A stretch of DNA of 64,000 nucleotides from Alistipes putredinis (GTDB lineage Bacteria; Bacteroidota; Bacteroidia; Bacteroidales; Rikenellaceae), in the NCBI GenBank assembly GCA_022009915.1, contig CP091730.1:1054001-1118000 (forward strand), written 5' to 3'. The translations under genes and the position numbers were made by a program. Positions 29,140 through 39,112 of this stretch are shown here, in pieces (positions within the stretch are counted from its first letter, which is position 1; the number at the start of each line of letters is the position of its first letter). The notes beneath the pieces are model-generated. The model was not told the DNA's origin. It was given only the letters and a program-made list of their open reading frames with translations, and made no database searches.

Positions 29140-29361
29140 ATGACAGACCAAGAGTTCATACGGGAAATAGCACAGGGAAATAAGGATGCATTTACGGCAT
29201 TGTACACCCAATACCGCTCCGAATTTATCGGCTATATGCGAAAACGCTACAAAGGCGATCCGGATACGATTGTCGATCTTTATCAGGAATCTTGTATCGT
29301 TTTATACGACAGAATCTGCTCAGGGAAGGTGTCAAAACATGGGATTTGTACGATGACGTGA
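29140..29361 (+). pseudogene. ECF-type sigma factor, N-terminal fragment
   Basis: Starts MTDQEFIREIAQGNKDAFTA and continues LYTQYRSEFIGYMRKRYKGD and IVDLYQESCIVLYDRI, matching sigma-70 region 2 (core-binding and -10 recognition). Homology ends at about residue 64, where the DNA changes to alpha-2-macroglobulin sequence; regions 3 and 4 are missing. Unless the join is an assembly error the gene is dead. The partner caspase gene lies immediately upstream. Confidence 0.75.
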
Positions 29362-31393
29362 TCGGTGCCTACGCCGGGAAATTCACGAAGATATTGAGTG
29401 TCGGCGGCGACGAGGCGCTGCGCCGTGCCGCCGGCAAGGAGAAACGGTTCAATCCGGTGGTGAAGTTCCTCGGTCCGTTCACGCTCCCGCGAGGTACGAA
29501 TACGCACCGCATTACACTGCCGATGTATGTCGGTTCGGTGCGCGTGATGGTCGTGGCGGCACACGAGGCAACCTACGGCCACGCCGACAAGACGGTTGCG
29601 GTGCGCTCGCCGCTGATGGTACTGCCGACGTTACCGCGCATTTTGTCGTGCGGCGATCGTGTACAGCTGCCGGTCAATGTCTTCTGCATGGACGAACGAC
29701 TTCGGAACGCAACGGTGAAAGTTTCGGTCGAAGGGCCGGTATCCGTTGCCGGCAGTGCGTCGAAGACTCTCACCTTCACAGCACTCTCCGAGCAGTTGGC
29801 CACCTTCGATCTGGTATGCGACCATGTGCGGAGCGGTCAGGCGAAAATCACCGTCTCGGCTGACGGCGGCGGGCATGCCGCCTCCGAGACAATTTACATA
29901 AATGTTCGCAATCCGCTGCCGCCCGTAATTACGACCTATGCCAAGACCCTGCATCCGGGCGAGGAACATGACTTTGCGTGGGCTCCGTTTGCCGACGGAA
30001 CGGCGCAGTTGGAGATTGCCGCCATGCCTAAAATCGATTTCTCCGGAGCCTTTGCCTTCGTAGAAAACTATGGGCACTACTGCACGGAACAACTCTCGGC
30101 GCGGGCAATGTATATGCTCTATGCGCGCCGCTTCCTTTTGGCTGCCGAGCAGGCACAGGCCCGAGAGGCGTTGCCGAAGATTCTGAAAACGATTCTTTCG
30201 CGCCAGACCTCCGACGGCGGCTTTGCCTACTGGCCCGGCTCTGGCGTGAACGAGTGGGCTACCTCGATGGCCGGCGAAGTGATGATCGAGGCCCGTCGGC
30301 AGGGATTTACGGTTGCCGACCAATATATCAAACGTTGGTGTGAATACCAGCAGCATATGGCGCGCGCGTATCGCCATAGCCACGAACACGGCGAGGATCT
30401 GGTGCAGGCATACCGCCTCTATACACTCATAAAATCAGGTGAAGAACCCGTGGCCGCAATGAACCGCCTGCGTGAATCGAGAGCCCTCTCCCGTCAGGCG
30501 CTGATGCGACTGGCCGCTGCCTATGCCGAGGCGGGAAAGGTCGAGATCGCTCGTCAATTGATCAATCAAGCCGACCGCAGCGTAATGGCGGTGGGTGCGT
30601 GGTTCACCTTCCAGTCCTGCCTGCGCGACAAAGCAATGGAACTGGAGACTTGGCTGCTTGCGGGACAAAACGACCATGCGTTGAAGCTGGCACGCGAAGT
30701 GGCGGAGGAGTTCTATGCCTCCAGTTGCACGACGCAGGAGGTAGCCTTTGTCAGTGCGGCGATGAAACGTGCTGCCAGAGTCTTCGGTGACGCAGTAACC
30801 GAAGTGGCCATCCAGTCCAAAGACGGGAAGGCGGTTTCGCTTCGTGAGATAAAGGGTCTCTACACAATGGCAGCCAATCCGAACAGCGGTGCTGTCCATG
30901 TCGAAAACAAAGGGGATCAGGATGTGCATCTGTCGCTGACGACCCGTCGCCAGCCTTCAGGCAACCGAACGACTGCCCGAGGTTGCCCGGGGTGTCGCCG
31001 TCGATATTCGTTATACGAACTCCGACGGTAAGGTGGTCAAACCGGAGCAGGCTCACGCAGGGCGATGAGTTCTATGCCGAGATTACGGTTTGCAAGGCGG
31101 CTCAGGAGACCCGGTCGTTGGCGCTGACCTATGCCATACCTTCCTGTTGGGAAATTTGGAACGAGCGTATGGTAAACGGACACACTACCGAGCCGGACGA
31201 CTACACCGATATCCGCGACGATCGCATCAGCTGGTACTTCGGACTGAATACCGGTCAAAACCGCACGTTCAGAGTGCGTCTGCGAGCAGCTTATTGCGGC
31301 CGCTGCCTCATGCCGCCAACGGTGTGCGAAGATATGTACGACGCCTCATGCCGTGCCATATCGACCTCCCGATTCGTTGAAGTAGTGAAATGA
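29329..31393 (+). pseudogene. Alpha-2-macroglobulin family protein, C-terminal half
   Basis: Homology starts abruptly at GVKTWDLYDDVIGAYAGKFT (~29329) and includes KFLGPFTLPRGTNTHRITLP, GSVRVMVVAAHEATYGHADK, and the thioester box HYCTEQLSARAM (TGC codon at 30081) of the complement-like domain. The receptor-like end reads RISWYFGLNTGQNRTFRVRL. The N-terminal ~1000 residues expected of the family (signal, MG1-6) are absent. One or two frame breaks lie near 30950-31060. Its stop overlaps pbpC by four bases, the classic A2M-PBP1C pairing in which A2M traps proteases near the cell wall. Confidence 0.85.
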
Positions 31394-33629
31394 AACGTAC
31401 TGTCAAATATGCAGCAGCCACAGCGACAGGTGCTCTCCTGCTGCTGTGGCTCTTTTGCCTGCCGCGCGACTTGTTCGAGGACACGGTCTATTCGACCGTC
31501 GTGACCGACCGCAACGGAGATCTGCTCGGTGCACGCATTGCCGATGACGGGCAGTGGCGTTTCCCTGCGGGAGATTCGCTGCCCCCGAAATTCGTTGCCG
31601 CACTCATCGAATTCGAGGACCGCTCCTTTTACCGGCATATGGGAGTAAGTCCCAAAGCCCTTGTCCGTGCAGCCATACAGAATATCCGTGGCGGCAGGAT
31701 CGTAAGCGGCGGCAGCACCTTAACGATGCAGGTTATCCGTCTTTCGCGCCAAAAGCCGCGCACGATATGGCAAAAGATGGTCGAGCTATTTATGGCTACC
31801 CGCCTAGAGGCTCGCTGCACCAAAAGAGGAGATCCTGCGTCTCTATGCGGCGCACGCTCCCTTCGGCGGCAATGTCGTGGGCATCGAAGCCGCCTTGTGG
31901 CGTTATCTGGGCAATGACGGCAGCGAACTATCGTGGGCGGAAGCCTCAACGCTGGCCGTACTGCAAAAACGCCCCCTCGTCCATCCATCTCTCCCGTAAC
32001 CGCGAGGCGCTGCTTGCCAAGCGCAACCGATTGCTTCGCCGGCTTTGCGAGCAGGGTTATCTTTCCGAGTCGGAGTACGAACTTTCGACCGGGGAACCGC
32101 TTATCGGCGAGCCTTATCCGATGCTACAGTATGCGCCGCACGTAATTGAGCGCTGCAACGCCGTTCATCACGGAGAACGCACCCGCACGCATATCGACCT
32201 GTCACTTCAGAAGCGTCTCGAGGAAACGACTGCCCGATGGAGGCAGGAACTGTCTGCGGAGGGTGTAAACGACCTTGCGGCAGTTGTTGTCGCAGTCAAA
32301 ACCGGCGAAGTCGTCGCCTACTGCGGCAACAGCGATATGGCCTGCGAACGCGAAGGCAAATGGGTGGATATCGCCCGTGCGCCGCGCTCGTCGGGCAGCA
32401 TACTCAAGCCGCTGCTCTACTGCGCTGCCTTGCAGGAGGGAGTATTGCTTCCGCAGATGCTTCTTCCGGACATCCCCACCGATTTCGGCGGATTCACACC
32501 CAAGAACTTCGACGGGACATTCGCCGGAGCTGTTCCGGCTGACGAGGCTCTGTCGCTGTCGCTCAATGTCCCGAATGTACATCTGTTGAAAGAGTACGGA
32601 ACGATGCGCTTTGCCGAACTGCTGAAAAATGCAGGGCTGTCGTCGCTCGATAAAGCGAACAACCGCTACGGGCTGTCGCTTGTATTGGGCGGTGCAGAGG
32701 TGCGGCTGCTCGACATCACGCGGCTCTATGCGAATATGGCTGCCTGCTATCAGGGTATCGGCGACAGCACCCGTTTGGCGTGCTTCCCGTTTGCCGACCG
32801 CGTGGCGCTCTACGCCACTTTCGAGGCGATGCGCAACGTGAACCGCCCCGACCAGATGGATTGGCGACGTGCGACATCCACACGGCAGATTGCATGGAAG
32901 ACAGGGACGAGTTACGGCTCGCGCGACGGTTGGGCGATCGGCGTTACGCCCGAATATGCCATCGGCGTGTGGGCTGGCAATGCAGACGGCAGTTCCGCTC
33001 CCGATCTCACGGGTGCACGCACTGCCGGTCCGGTGCTGTTCGATCTGTTCAACCTGCTGCCCCCGACAACATGGTTCGCCGAACCGGAAGCAGAAGACGG
33101 GCTCCTCGTCGCACTCTGCCGCCACTCGGGACACATAGCGGGGCGCAACTGCAACGATACGGTGCAGACGCTCGTGCCGAAAAGCGCGTTCAAAAGCCGA
33201 TCATGCCCCTATTGCCGAGAGATTGTTGCAACCGACAATACCGATGCGTACAGCATGGAGCAGCGATTTGTGCTGCCTCCGGTAATGGAACATTACTATC
33301 GAAAGGCACATTCGGCCCATCAATCTATGGCCTTAACAATCATGCAGACAGCCTCCCGTGCCGATGTTCAGCCTATGCATATTATCTATCCGACGAACGG
33401 TTGCGTGGTATCGCTGCCCGTACAGAGCGACGGAACGGCAGCGGCACTGAACTGCTCGGTGGCGCATACCGACCCTGCGGCAGAGGTATTCTGGCACTTG
33501 GACAACACCTATCTCGGTTCGACCAGAGATATCCATCAAATGTCTGTACAGTTAAGTAACGGCGTGCATCGTATTACTGTCATCGACTCTTGCGGATACG
33601 AACAGGCGGTATCCATTATTGTCGTATAG
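31390..33629 (+). CDS. pbpC: Penicillin-binding protein 1C
   Basis: Bifunctional murein polymerase. Membrane anchor AATATGALLLLWLFCLPRDL. GT51 transglycosylase: FVAALIEFEDRSFYRHMGVS (catalytic Glu), GGSTLTMQVIRL. Transpeptidase: serine motif SSGSILKPLLY near 32390 and KTGTS near 32898. A C-terminal BiPBP_C domain begins near 33370 (MHIIYPTNGCVVSLPVQSDG). Frame errors near 31820 and 31965 lie in the GT51 domain. ~746 residues. Paired with the alpha-2-macroglobulin gene. Codon use and GC are host-like, unlike the flanking low-GC DNA. Confidence 0.93.
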
Positions 33630-34525
33630 AGGCTGCTGATTCGTCTGCATCTATCATCCGAAAAGCATCTATAATCAATATGATGAAACTGGCGAACTGG
33701 CAAACGAAGCCTCCGCCTACACGAATAATCCTACATTAGGCATTTAACCATGATGAGTAAGGTCTTGCGCTTATTTAATACCTCGGAGTGATCTTCATAA
33801 CAATGTTATTGCTTTTCAATTGAATAAGCTGAATGCATATTTATCTTAACTGAAAAGTTGCAGCCAAAAGAAAAAGCATGCAATCATAACGACTTCTTTA
33901 TTAATGGAGTCGTTATTTTTCGTTTATTGACAGAATTCGGTTTAGTTTGGTCGGTTAGCCTTATATATGCTAAACTGAAGTAAACTATATTTATAAAGGC
34001 ATATTTGTTTTTTTCGGTATGCCTATGCCGTAAAAAAAGCAAACATAGCCGAGAACAAGATGACGCGGAGAATCCTAGATGCAATAGTGCTTTGTTCCCG
34101 TTCTCTTTTGGCTGCAACAATAGACGATGCGATTTCGCAGTCGTAGCCATGAAACGAGAATGAGCGTATACGAGTCAAGTATAGCAGCTAAAAAGATCTG
34201 CGAATGCCAACAAGTGAAAAGACAGAAAAACAACTGCAAAGTAAAAAACAGAATAATGGCTTAAATCCTTGATTTTTGTTTCTGTATTGTTGCCTATTAG
34301 AACGCTGTCAAGATTTATATTGTTGAATATTAATAGATTGACATATCGCTATCTAAAATTTACTACGTTCTCAACTACAAGATAAGCATAATGCTTCCTT
34401 TTGGGTATGTGTCGGAAAGAGTCGCCTCGATCCGTTTACAAAAAGTAATAAATTTTATCGATTAATCATCCGAATCCGGTTTGTGGCATAACGCGCTGCG
34501 ATTTTGTCCGATCCGGTTTTTTTGT
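33630..34525. other. Low-GC gap with MITE-like element and gene debris
   Basis: ~900 bases with no convincing gene. It holds the inverted-repeat element at 33857-34118. A short frame from about 34160 (MSVYESSIAAKKICECQQVK) resembles the N-terminal zinc-finger start of Bacteroidota integrase-linked proteins but ends after 34 codons. An AT-rich tract without other structure follows. Confidence 0.5.
33857..34118. mobile_element. MITE-like element, 262 bp, with 15-bp inverted ends
   Basis: GTTGCAGCCAAAAGA at 33857-33871 is the exact reverse complement of TCTTTTGGCTGCAAC at 34104-34118. Inside is a short hairpin (AACGACT/AGTCGTT near 33887-33913) and one 88-codon minus frame without domain. No transposase is present, so it would be non-autonomous. 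A clear target-site duplication was not seen. Confidence 0.5.
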
Positions 34526-34533
34526 TAAGTTTG
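34526..34533 (+). promoter_or_regulatory. -7 promoter box before the acetyltransferase
   Basis: TAAGTTTG (TAnnTTTG), 23 bases before the ATG at 34557. Confidence 0.5.
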
Positions 34534-34556
34534 CATGATAGAAATCAGAGAAAGAC

Positions 34557-35096
34557 ATGAAGTTGGAGAGAGTGGATAGTTCGCATCCGAAGTGGGGCGA
34601 GATATGGGACGTATACGAGCAGAGTTTTCCGGAGCGGGAGCGTAGAAGCGCTCGGGCGCATGCCGCGGCGCAGACGGACGGGGATTTCCACTGTTTTGCG
34701 GCGTTTGACGAGGCCGGCGATTTTGCGGCGCTGCTTTTTTATTGGGAGTATGCGGATACGGTGTATGTGGAGCATCTGGCGGTGAATCCTCGGATGCGCG
34801 GACGCAATGTCGGTTCGGCGCTGATGTCGGATTTTCTGGCGGCCGTGGCGCCGCGCACCGTGGTATTGGAGATAGAGCCGCCGGAGGACGAGACCTCGCG
34901 CCGCAGAAAGAATTTCTACCGGAGACTGGGTATGGTGGCGAACGGTTTCGACTACGTGCATCCGTCTTTCGCGTCGGGCGAGAAAGCACAGCCGCATCCG
35001 CTGGTGCTGATGAGCTATCCGGCAGCCCTTACCGCGGAGCAGTACAGAACGTTCGTGGAGTATGTGCTGGGGCGTGTGCTCCGCTACATAGACTGA
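34557..35096 (+). CDS. GNAT-family N-acetyltransferase
   Basis: Intact, 179 residues. N-terminal beta-alpha region (MKLERVDSSHPKWGEIWDVY; FPERERRSARAHAAAQ), then the acetyl-CoA-binding motif A VYVEHLAVNPRMRGRNVGSA (R-x-x-G-x-G/S). The region VVLEIEPPEDETSRRRKNFY-RRLGM carries the motif B Tyr. The substrate (amino group of a protein or small molecule) cannot be told. Host-like GC returns here, marking the end of the accessory region. Confidence 0.88.
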   Translation: MKLERVDSSHPKWGEIWDVYEQSFPERERRSARAHAAAQTDGDFHCFAAFDEAGDFAALLFYWEYADTVYVEHLAVNPRMRGRNVGSALMSDFLAAVAPRTVVLEIEPPEDETSRRRKNFYRRLGMVANGFDYVHPSFASGEKAQPHPLVLMSYPAALTAEQYRTFVEYVLGRVLRYID

Positions 35097-35110
35097 CGCG
35101 GGCGATAGCC

Positions 35111-36118
35111 CTATGACATGAGGCGGCCGAACGTGCGGCCGCCGAGAATGTAGCGTATTACTATCGAGCCTTTATATATGCGGGTGCTCTCGATTACGCT
35201 CCGCTCCGCTATGGCCCGACGTTTGGCTTTAAGGTTCGGGAGCCATTTTCGGAACTCTTCGTGGGCGCGGTACACCGCCATGAAGTTGCCCTTTTGACCT
35301 TTGAGCAGGAATGCCAGAGCCGACACTCCGTCGCAGAGCATTCGCAGGGCCAGTACCGGATACAGCTGCTTTCGGGGCAGGTTCTTGTACAGCATTGCGA
35401 GGTTGTTGCGGAAGTTCAGGAAGTTCTTGCGCGGCGAGGGGGCGAGGGTGCCTCCGCCGAGATGATATACGCGGCTGGCCGGTACGACACCTATGCGGTA
35501 TCCGGCCTTTTGCATGCGCCAGCAGAGGTCTATCTCCTCCTGATGGGCGAAAAAGTCGGCGTCGAACCCACCCACGGCATGGAATACGTCGCTGCGGCAT
35601 GCCATGCACGCTCCGCTCGCCCAGAAAATGTCACAGGGCGTGTCGTACTGTCCGCGGTCCTTTTCTATGACCGAGGTATGCGCCCGCGACAGAAGGGGTA
35701 TCCCAGAGCGTCGATGAATCCTCCGCAGGCGCCGGCGTACTCGAACGTGTCGGGAGAATCGAGACTCATTATCTTGGGAGAGACGGCGGCGAGCGAACTG
35801 TCGGCTTCGAGCGCATCCGTCAGTGGCCGGCACCATCCGTCGGGAGTCTCGACGTCGGAATTGAGCAGTATGTAGCAGTCGGCCTCTATCCGGCTCAATG
35901 CGCGATTGTAGCCTTCCGCAAAACCGTAGTTCTCAGGCAGCCGCACTATCTCCACGCTCGGAAACCGCTCTTCGAGCAAAGAGACGGAACCGTCCGTGGA
36001 GCCGTTGTCCGCCACCACTATGCCCACACCCTCGGGTGTGGTGCTCCCGACGGACGGCAGAAAAACGTTCCAGATGCTTTGCTCAGTTCCAGTTCAGTAT
36101 TACGACTTTGACCGTCAT
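35111..36118 (-). CDS. Family 2 glycosyltransferase
   Basis: ~335 residues. Starts MTVKVVILNWN at 36118; an in-frame TGA and an over-long T run near 36060-36080 hide the next ~20 codons. GT-A fold: IVVADNGSTDGSVSLLEERF, LPENYGFAEGYNRALS, and the metal-binding region ADCYILLNSDVETPDGW (DxD-like). Then CDIFWASGACMACRSDVFHA and GGFDADFFAHQEEIDLCWRM (catalytic E/D and QEEIDLC). A second break lies near 35700. A rhamnosyltransferase-like polysaccharide or lipid-glycan role is likely. Overlaps the acyltransferase stop by four bases. Confidence 0.88.
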
Positions 36119-36996
36119 TTCGTAGCGTATCTTTGTTCGTATTCAAGCAACGCTTCTGGCGAAGGTTTGCGCTTCCACCTTTTGTGCGACCACATCCACA
36201 GTTCGGGGCGCCGGCGAATCATCTGTTCGAGCCGCGCAGCATAGCGCTCCGTTATCTCGATTTCATCCACCGGCTCCTTGCCGTCGTATATCATTTCGAA
36301 CCGTATCCGGTAGTGTGCGCGGGAGACCTTGTCCACATTGACGAAGTAGACCGGAAGCCCGTAATGGACCGCTATCTTTCCGCTGCCCAGATAAAAGCGC
36401 GTAGGTTGGTTGAGGAATTTTATCCAGCGGTTGCGCTTGTCGCCCCACGGGTTCTGGTCGGCAATCATGCCGAGTGCGAGCGTCCGCCCGTCAAGGCCGT
36501 CGCGGTGCCTGAGATAAAACCACGTCAGTTCCTTCATCGGAACAGGAACTACGCCGATGCGTTTTTCGCGGAACGTCTTGTAGTAGCGGTCAAAAGCCTT
36601 GTCGTGCAGCGGATGATACACTCCGATGACGTTGCACGAGAGGTCGTGCAGTGCGTAGGCGCCCATATATTCCCAGTCGCCGTAATGGGCGAGCATGTTT
36701 ATGGTATTGCTTCCGGCCGTTTGATCGAGGTGCTCCCGCAGATTTTCCACTTGCAGTCTGCGCATGAGATTGCTGCGGCTTATGGAGGCGAAATCTATCA
36801 CGTCGATGAAATCCTCCGCCAGCTGGTAGTAGAACCTGCGTTCGATGCGGCGGAGTTCTTTCGTGCTCTTCTCCGGAAACGAATTGCGCAGATTTTCCCT
36901 CGTGACCCTCACCCTGTAATGCGCCACGCGGTAGACGCAGAAATAGACGATGTCCAGCAGCACGTGATACAGGAACCAGTCCGGAAGAAGGCTCAC
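36115..36996 (-). CDS. Lipid A acyltransferase (LpxL/HtrB-like)
   Basis: ~293 residues from the GTG at 36996; an alternative ATG at 37063 in another frame (MSNKTEFVSEVKIPP) would add ~20 residues if one base is corrected near 37010. Contains the acyltransferase core: MLAHYGDWEYMGAYAL (a variant of the H-x4-D/E motif, here HYGDWE), GVYHPLHDKAFDRYYKTFR, LGMIADQNPWGDKRN, and MWSHKRWKRKPSPEALLEYE at the end. Transfers acyl chains to lipid A precursors at the inner membrane. Part of the operon DUF389 - acyltransferase - glycosyltransferase. Confidence 0.87.
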   Translation of the reverse strand: MSLLPDWFLYHVLLDIVYFCVYRVAHYRVRVTRENLRNSFPEKSTKELRRIERRFYYQLAEDFIDVIDFASISRSNLMRRLQVENLREHLDQTAGSNTINMLAHYGDWEYMGAYALHDLSCNVIGVYHPLHDKAFDRYYKTFREKRIGVVPVPMKELTWFYLRHRDGLDGRTLALGMIADQNPWGDKRNRWIKFLNQPTRFYLGSGKIAVHYGLPVYFVNVDKVSRAHYRIRFEMIYDGKEPVDEIEITERYAARLEQMIRRRPELWMWSHKRWKRKPSPEALLEYEQRYATK

Positions 36997-37052
36997 AGTC
37001 CAGCATGCTCCCGCCAGAAGGCGGTATTTTTACCTCGGAGACGAATTCGGTC

Positions 37053-38414
37053 TTATTCGACATAGAGTTTCACGTTTTTGATTCCACTTCTTATTTGCAG
37101 CCAGCGTTCGAGCTGTGCCTTTTCCGACGACGAGACGGGCCGTTCGGACGAAATGACGCACACCAAGACCGTGTCCACGCATTCGCCCGTAGGCGTATAG
37201 ACGTTCTGGCGCGACAGGGATACGCTGGATATGCCCTCCGCTATGGCCCCGCACTCGCGCGTGATTTGCGCCGCCGATACGGTATCGTCTCTTTTCTGCT
37301 CCCTGATTTGCGATTGCAACTGTCTGATGAGCCGGTTCTTCTCGTCTATTATCTGGGCGTATCCTTTCTGCACGTCCGAAAAATCTATGGTGTTGTTCCC
37401 GCTCGACTGCCGCACTATCAGATCGGTTTTTTTCAGGTCGTATTCCGGAAGCTGTGCGCGGGCGTTGTCTATGATGTCGTCCGAGAGCGTCTGTCCGAAC
37501 AGCACGATTTCGATTACCGAATTTCTGTTCGGGCGCATGTGATAGCGTTTGCTGTATTCCAGCACGCGGGTGTCCTGAAACTGGAATACGGTGCTTACGT
37601 AACGATCGGCATTCTGCTCGAAGATGGTCTCGCGGATGATTCTGTATGCGAGAATGGTGCTGGGAATGAGCGTGATTATCGTTATCAGCGTCATTATCCT
37701 ATGCACCTTGCGGGCCGTCTTCTCCTCCACGAACACCTTCTGTTCGTATTTGAGTATGCGGACCACCAGATAAGTGGCAAGGGCGATGAAGATGACGTTT
37801 ATGAAAAACAGATATGCCGCACCTAAGAAATATGTCAGTTGCAGGGTGGCCAGACCGAATCCTGCGGTGCAGAGCGGCGGCATCAGCGCCGTTGCGATTG
37901 CCACACCGGCTATTACTGTTGATGTTTTGTCCTTGCGCGTCTGCGCCACCATGCCCGCCGCTCCGCCGAAAAATGCGATGAGCACGTCGTAGGTCGTTGG
38001 CGTGGTGCGTGCCAGAAGTTCGCTCTGGTTGGCCGTAAGGGGCGATATAATGAAGTATGCCGTTGCGGTTATTATGGATGTGCAGGCCATGAACCCGAAG
38101 TTGCGCAGCGATTTTTTCAGCAGGTCGAAGTCGTTTATCCCCAGCGAAAGCCCCATGCCCATGATAGGGCCCATGAGCGGCGAGATGAGCATCGCGCCTA
38201 TGATTACCGCCGTGGAGTTCACGTTTAGCCCCAGCGAGGCCACGAGCGTGGCGAAAATCAGAATCCATAGATTGGTGCCGCGGAATATCACTCCGCGGCT
38301 GATGCACTCCACCACCTCTTGTTGCGGAGCACTGTCTTCAGCCAAATCGAATCTTTCGCGGATCGTCGCCGCAAGGTGTGCGAGCCAGCGGTGATTGAAT
38401 ATTTCATTTTTCAT
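37053..38414 (-). CDS. DUF389 (TIGR00341-type) integral membrane protein
   Basis: Intact, 453 residues. N-terminal cytoplasmic part, then five to six membrane helices with the family's core IIGAMLISPLMGPIMGMGLS and GVAIATALMPPLCTAGFGLA. A periplasmic coiled coil follows, then a C-terminal soluble domain ending WLQIRSGIKNVKLYVE. Function of DUF389 proteins is unknown. Its start overlaps the rsmI stop by 11 bases; the acyltransferase gene follows closely. Confidence 0.88.
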   Translation of the reverse strand: MKNEIFNHRWLAHLAATIRERFDLAEDSAPQQEVVECISRGVIFRGTNLWILIFATLVASLGLNVNSTAVIIGAMLISPLMGPIMGMGLSLGINDFDLLKKSLRNFGFMACTSIITATAYFIISPLTANQSELLARTTPTTYDVLIAFFGGAAGMVAQTRKDKTSTVIAGVAIATALMPPLCTAGFGLATLQLTYFLGAAYLFFINVIFIALATYLVVRILKYEQKVFVEEKTARKVHRIMTLITIITLIPSTILAYRIIRETIFEQNADRYVSTVFQFQDTRVLEYSKRYHMRPNRNSVIEIVLFGQTLSDDIIDNARAQLPEYDLKKTDLIVRQSSGNNTIDFSDVQKGYAQIIDEKNRLIRQLQSQIREQKRDDTVSAAQITRECGAIAEGISSVSLSRQNVYTPTGECVDTVLVCVISSERPVSSSEKAQLERWLQIRSGIKNVKLYVE

Positions 38415-39108
38415 ATTCGTTCCTCCTGTTTTTGCGTTTGGCGAGACCTTCGAGAACTATCACGAACTCGCCACGCGGCTCGTTCTCGGTGAAGTATTCC
38501 ACCGCATAGGCGAGCGTTCCCCGCACGGTCTGTTCGAATTTCTTGCTGAGTTCTCTCGAAACGGACACCCGCCTCTCGGGACCGAAAATCTCGATGAATT
38601 GCGTAAGCGTCTTTACAACTCTGAACGGGGATTCGTAGAAAATCATCGTGCGCGTCTCCTCGGCAAGTTCCGCGAGGCGTTTGGCCCGCCCCTTCTTCTG
38701 CGGCAGGAATCCCTCGAAACAGAACCTGTCGCACGGAAATCCGCTTTGCACTAATGCAGGGACGAATGCCGTGGCCCCGGGCAGCGTTTCGACCTCCACG
38801 CCTGCGGCTATACATTCGCGCACCAGCATGAATCCGGGGTCGGAAATCCCGGGCGTTCCCGCATCGCTCACCAGAGCCACCGTGTGTCCGTCTCGGATGT
38901 TGCTCACCGCTGCGGCGCATGTGGCGTGCTCGTTGAACTTGTGGTGCGAATAGAGTTTCTTGTCTATGCCCAGATGCCTGAGCAGTACGGCGGACGTGCG
39001 CGTGTCTTCGGCCAGAATGTAATCGACATTGCGCAGAACGTTTATCGCACGCAGCGTTATGTCGTCCAGATTGCCTATCGGCGTCGGGACTATGTAGAGC
39101 TTGGACAT
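38404..39108 (-). CDS. rsmI: 16S rRNA C1402 2'-O-methyltransferase RsmI
   Basis: Intact, 234 residues. Tetrapyrrole-methylase fold: MSKLYIVPTPIGNLDDITLR, ILAEDTRTSAVLLRHLGI, the SAM loop VALVSDAGTPGISDPGFMLV, TLPGATAFVPALVQSGFPCD and FEGFLPQKKGRAKRLAEL. The C-terminal extension seen in some long forms is absent, as usual in Bacteroidota. Four bases from the next gene upstream, so part of an operon. Confidence 0.94.
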   Translation of the reverse strand: MSKLYIVPTPIGNLDDITLRAINVLRNVDYILAEDTRTSAVLLRHLGIDKKLYSHHKFNEHATCAAAVSNIRDGHTVALVSDAGTPGISDPGFMLVRECIAAGVEVETLPGATAFVPALVQSGFPCDRFCFEGFLPQKKGRAKRLAELAEETRTMIFYESPFRVVKTLTQFIEIFGPERRVSVSRELSKKFEQTVRGTLAYAVEYFTENEPRGEFVIVLEGLAKRKNRRNEYEK

Positions 39109-39112
39109 GACG

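Noticed and set aside
29140..31031. Sigma factor/alpha-2-macroglobulin as a genuine fusion protein
   Set aside because: The two parts are in different frames and both lack halves; a join or deletion is far more likely.
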